Below, piece by piece: positions 4,595-6,303 of a stretch of 6,303 nt of DNA (position 1 is its first letter; each line of letters begins with the position of its first letter). The notes under the pieces were generated by a model. That model was not told where the DNA came from, did not search any database, and saw only the letters and a list, made by a program, of their open reading frames with translations. Location of the stretch: NCBI GenBank assembly GCA_030631725.1, contig DAOVKO010000131.1, positions 1 to 6,303 on the forward strand, read 5' to 3'. The DNA comes from Actinomycetes bacterium (GTDB lineage: Bacteria; Planctomycetota; Phycisphaerae; JAACET01). A program made the translations under genes and the position numbers.

Positions 4595-6303
4595 TTAGGC
4601 TACGGCCGTAAACTGCCTTTCATACAAATCCCGATAAGGCCCGCCGGCACTGAGCAACTGCCAGTGGGTTCCCTGCTCGACAACTCTACCTTCCTTTATG
4701 ACCACTATCAGATCGGCATGGACGATGGTACTCAGCCGGTGAGCGATAACCAGCGAGGTCCTGCCCTGCATCACGCGGCGCAGAGCCCGTTGAATCATCC
4801 GTTCCGATTCGCTGTCGAGAGAGCTGGTAGCTTCGTCCAGAACCAGAATGGCAGGATTCTTGAGCACAGCCCGGGCAATGGCCACACGCTGCCGCTGGCC
4901 GCTGCTAAGCTTGAGACCGGCTTCGCCAATCTGGGTGTCGTATCCCTCGGGCATATCGCGGACCAGCTTGTGGAGTTCAGCCACCTTGGCTGCGTCCACG
5001 ATCTGGTCCATAGTAGCCCGCGGCTTACCGTAGGCGATGTTCTCAGCAATACTGGCCTTGAACAAGACGGGCTCCTGGGGGACAACGGCTATATTCCTGC
5101 GGAGGTCGGCGAGGCGAATGTTGCGGATGTCGAGACCATCTATGAGCACCTGTCCGTCGGTGGGATCGTAAAAGCGAAACAGCAGCTTGGCGACCGTGGT
5201 TTTGCCGGCTCCGGTATGCCCGACCAAGGCGAGCATTTGCCCCGGCTGAGCCGTGAAGCTCACATCCTCCAAGGCATATTCCGAGCCCCCCAGTGTATCG
5301 GACGACTTTTGGCCCTGTTCGGGGCCACGGCAGCCGTACTTGAACCACAAGTTGCGGAACTCAATTTGTCCGATGAGCCTTTCCATACTACGGGCAGCAG
5401 GGCTATCCTGTATGTCCGGCTGGGCCTGCATGACCTCCTTGACTCGGCGAACCGAGATCATGGATTGTTCGACCTCGTTAAATAGATCCGAAAAGTTGAC
5501 TGCCGGGCCCAGCAAGTAGAGGGTGTAAGCTACGAAGGCCAGCACTTGGCCGTAGCTCATGCGGCCGTCGATTACCAGCCAACAGCCCAAGAACAGGATG
5601 GTCGCCTGGGCTACGACCTGTACCATTACCGAACCGCTATTGAACAAGCCGCCCCAGATATTGGTCCGAATCCCCAGCCGCAGGGCATCGTGGCACTGAG
5701 CGGTGTACTGCTTGGTTTCCCGGTGTTCCTGACCAAAGCTCTTGACCACCAAAGCCCCTTCGAGGTTCTGCTGCAGGGAGTCGGATATATCATCCCTTTT
5801 GCTGCGGAGGCTTTCGTTGGCCTGGCGGATGCGCCGGACACAAATGCGGTAATTCAGGACATACAAGGGCAAGAACAGCAGGGCCCCGATAGTCAGTCGC
5901 CAGTTGACCATGAACATCACCGTAAGGGCGAAGGCACAGCCGGCGGCGTCCATCACAGCCTGGACCATCTGGGAGGTGCAGAGGTTTTGCACCTGGGTTA
6001 CATCACCCATCAGACGTTCGAGAACCATGCCCGTGCTATGGTGATGAAAATAATTCAAGCTTAGACGTTGCAGCCGCCGGTACATTGCCAGGCGCATGTC
6101 AAAGGCAATCCTGCGGGAAACCCATTGGATCAGATAGACAGCCAGCAGGTCGGACAAACCACTGACCAGAGCATGGGCGATGAGCAGCCCGATCATCAGG
6201 CCGAGTAGCCCCCAGAGCCCCTGGCCCGCTACACGATCAATCAACACGGCCAAAATCAAGGGGGGCAAGAGGCGCAGAATGGAGTTGCATACGGTCAGGC
6301 TGA
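4595..6303 (-). CDS. ABC exporter half-transporter (TMD-NBD fusion), partner subunit; N-terminus outside window
   Basis: First visible gene of the operon. The frame stays open to the window edge: the codons before TTG 6268 read SLTVCNSILRL and lead into PPLILAVLIDRV, a typical ABC-exporter TM1. The true start is therefore to the right and only the first few tens of residues are missing. Numbering from 6268, the helices run to about residue 262, with the coupling-helix signature SFGQE at 177-181. The NBD has A-loop Tyr311, Walker A GHTGAGKT (350-357), Q-loop VVPQEP, signature LSSGQ (454-458; canonical LSGGQ), Walker B ILVLDE with the catalytic Glu (474-479), D-loop SSLD and H-loop His510. The intact Glu here complements the Asp in the next gene, and the altered signature here pairs with that gene's altered Walker B, as expected of a heterodimer. 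About 14 extra residues follow the A-loop. It ends at TAA 4595-4597. It is MsbA/MdlB-like in architecture; cargo unknown. Confidence 0.92.
   Translation of the reverse strand, partial: SLTVCNSILRLLPPLILAVLIDRVAGQGLWGLLGLMIGLLIAHALVSGLSDLLAVYLIQWVSRRIAFDMRLAMYRRLQRLSLNYFHHHSTGMVLERLMGDVTQVQNLCTSQMVQAVMDAAGCAFALTVMFMVNWRLTIGALLFLPLYVLNYRICVRRIRQANESLRSKRDDISDSLQQNLEGALVVKSFGQEHRETKQYTAQCHDALRLGIRTNIWGGLFNSGSVMVQVVAQATILFLGCWLVIDGRMSYGQVLAFVAYTLYLLGPAVNFSDLFNEVEQSMISVRRVKEVMQAQPDIQDSPAARSMERLIGQIEFRNLWFKYGCRGPEQGQKSSDTLGGSEYALEDVSFTAQPGQMLALVGHTGAGKTTVAKLLFRFYDPTDGQVLIDGLDIRNIRLADLRRNIAVVPQEPVLFKASIAENIAYGKPRATMDQIVDAAKVAELHKLVRDMPEGYDTQIGEAGLKLSSGQRQRVAIARAVLKNPAILVLDEATSSLDSESERMIQRALRRVMQGRTSLVIAHRLSTIVHADLIVVIKEGRVVEQGTHWQLLSAGGPYRDLYERQFTAVA

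Noticed and set aside
4664..5485. Long + strand open frame (273 codons) opposite the first ABC gene
   Set aside because: It is fully antisense to a clear ABC ATPase domain. Its composition is that of a reverse-complement shadow and it has no recognisable motif.

Overview
The window is about 6.3 kb of moderately GC-rich bacterial DNA, and every gene with a recognisable role concerns membrane export. The proteins are of Gram-negative (diderm) type: an RND efflux pump end, a periplasmic adaptor (membrane fusion protein) and two half-size ABC exporters. The purine-rich junk between the convergent genes, with its repeated AAAGGCACAAAG and YTGAGGC units, resembles filler I associate with environmental Planctomycetes (Phycisphaerae-like) genomes. 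That lineage call is a weak impression, not a demonstration.

Layout. On the + strand, positions 1-281 are the 3' end of an RND-family efflux transporter whose body lies to the left of the window. Positions 282-558 are a convergent intergenic region with a 10-bp palindrome, short tandem repeats and an A/G-rich stretch; I see no convincing terminator or gene in it. Everything else is one apparent minus-strand operon, read right to left: an ABC exporter half-transporter (6303 to 4595, 5' end outside the window), a second half-transporter (4566 to 2545), a HlyD-type periplasmic adaptor (2465 to 1449) and a nitrilase-superfamily carbon-nitrogen hydrolase (1431 to 559). Gaps within the operon are 28, 79 and 17 bp. 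The 79-bp gap carries two stem-loops, one abutting the adaptor's Shine-Dalgarno sequence.

How the genes may work together. The two ABC proteins look like the halves of a heterodimeric, asymmetric exporter. One has a Walker B Asp-Asp instead of Asp-Glu, and the other has an LSSGQ signature instead of LSGGQ; in a head-to-tail NBD dimer both deviations fall in the same ATP site. The second half-transporter also has a segment of about 95 residues between TM1 and TM2, on the periplasmic side, where the family normally has a short loop. Beside a membrane fusion protein gene this is a candidate docking element, analogous in position, though not in fold class, to the MacB periplasmic domain that meets MacA. 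The last gene encodes a cytoplasmic amidase/nitrilase-type enzyme with a visible Glu-Lys-Cys set. It could process the exported compound or its precursor, but the substrate is unknown. No outer-membrane channel gene is seen.

The most interesting possibility is therefore a dedicated export system made of a heterodimeric ABC exporter, an adaptor and a hydrolase. The individual families are well known; whether this combination is conserved or undescribed cannot be settled from one window.
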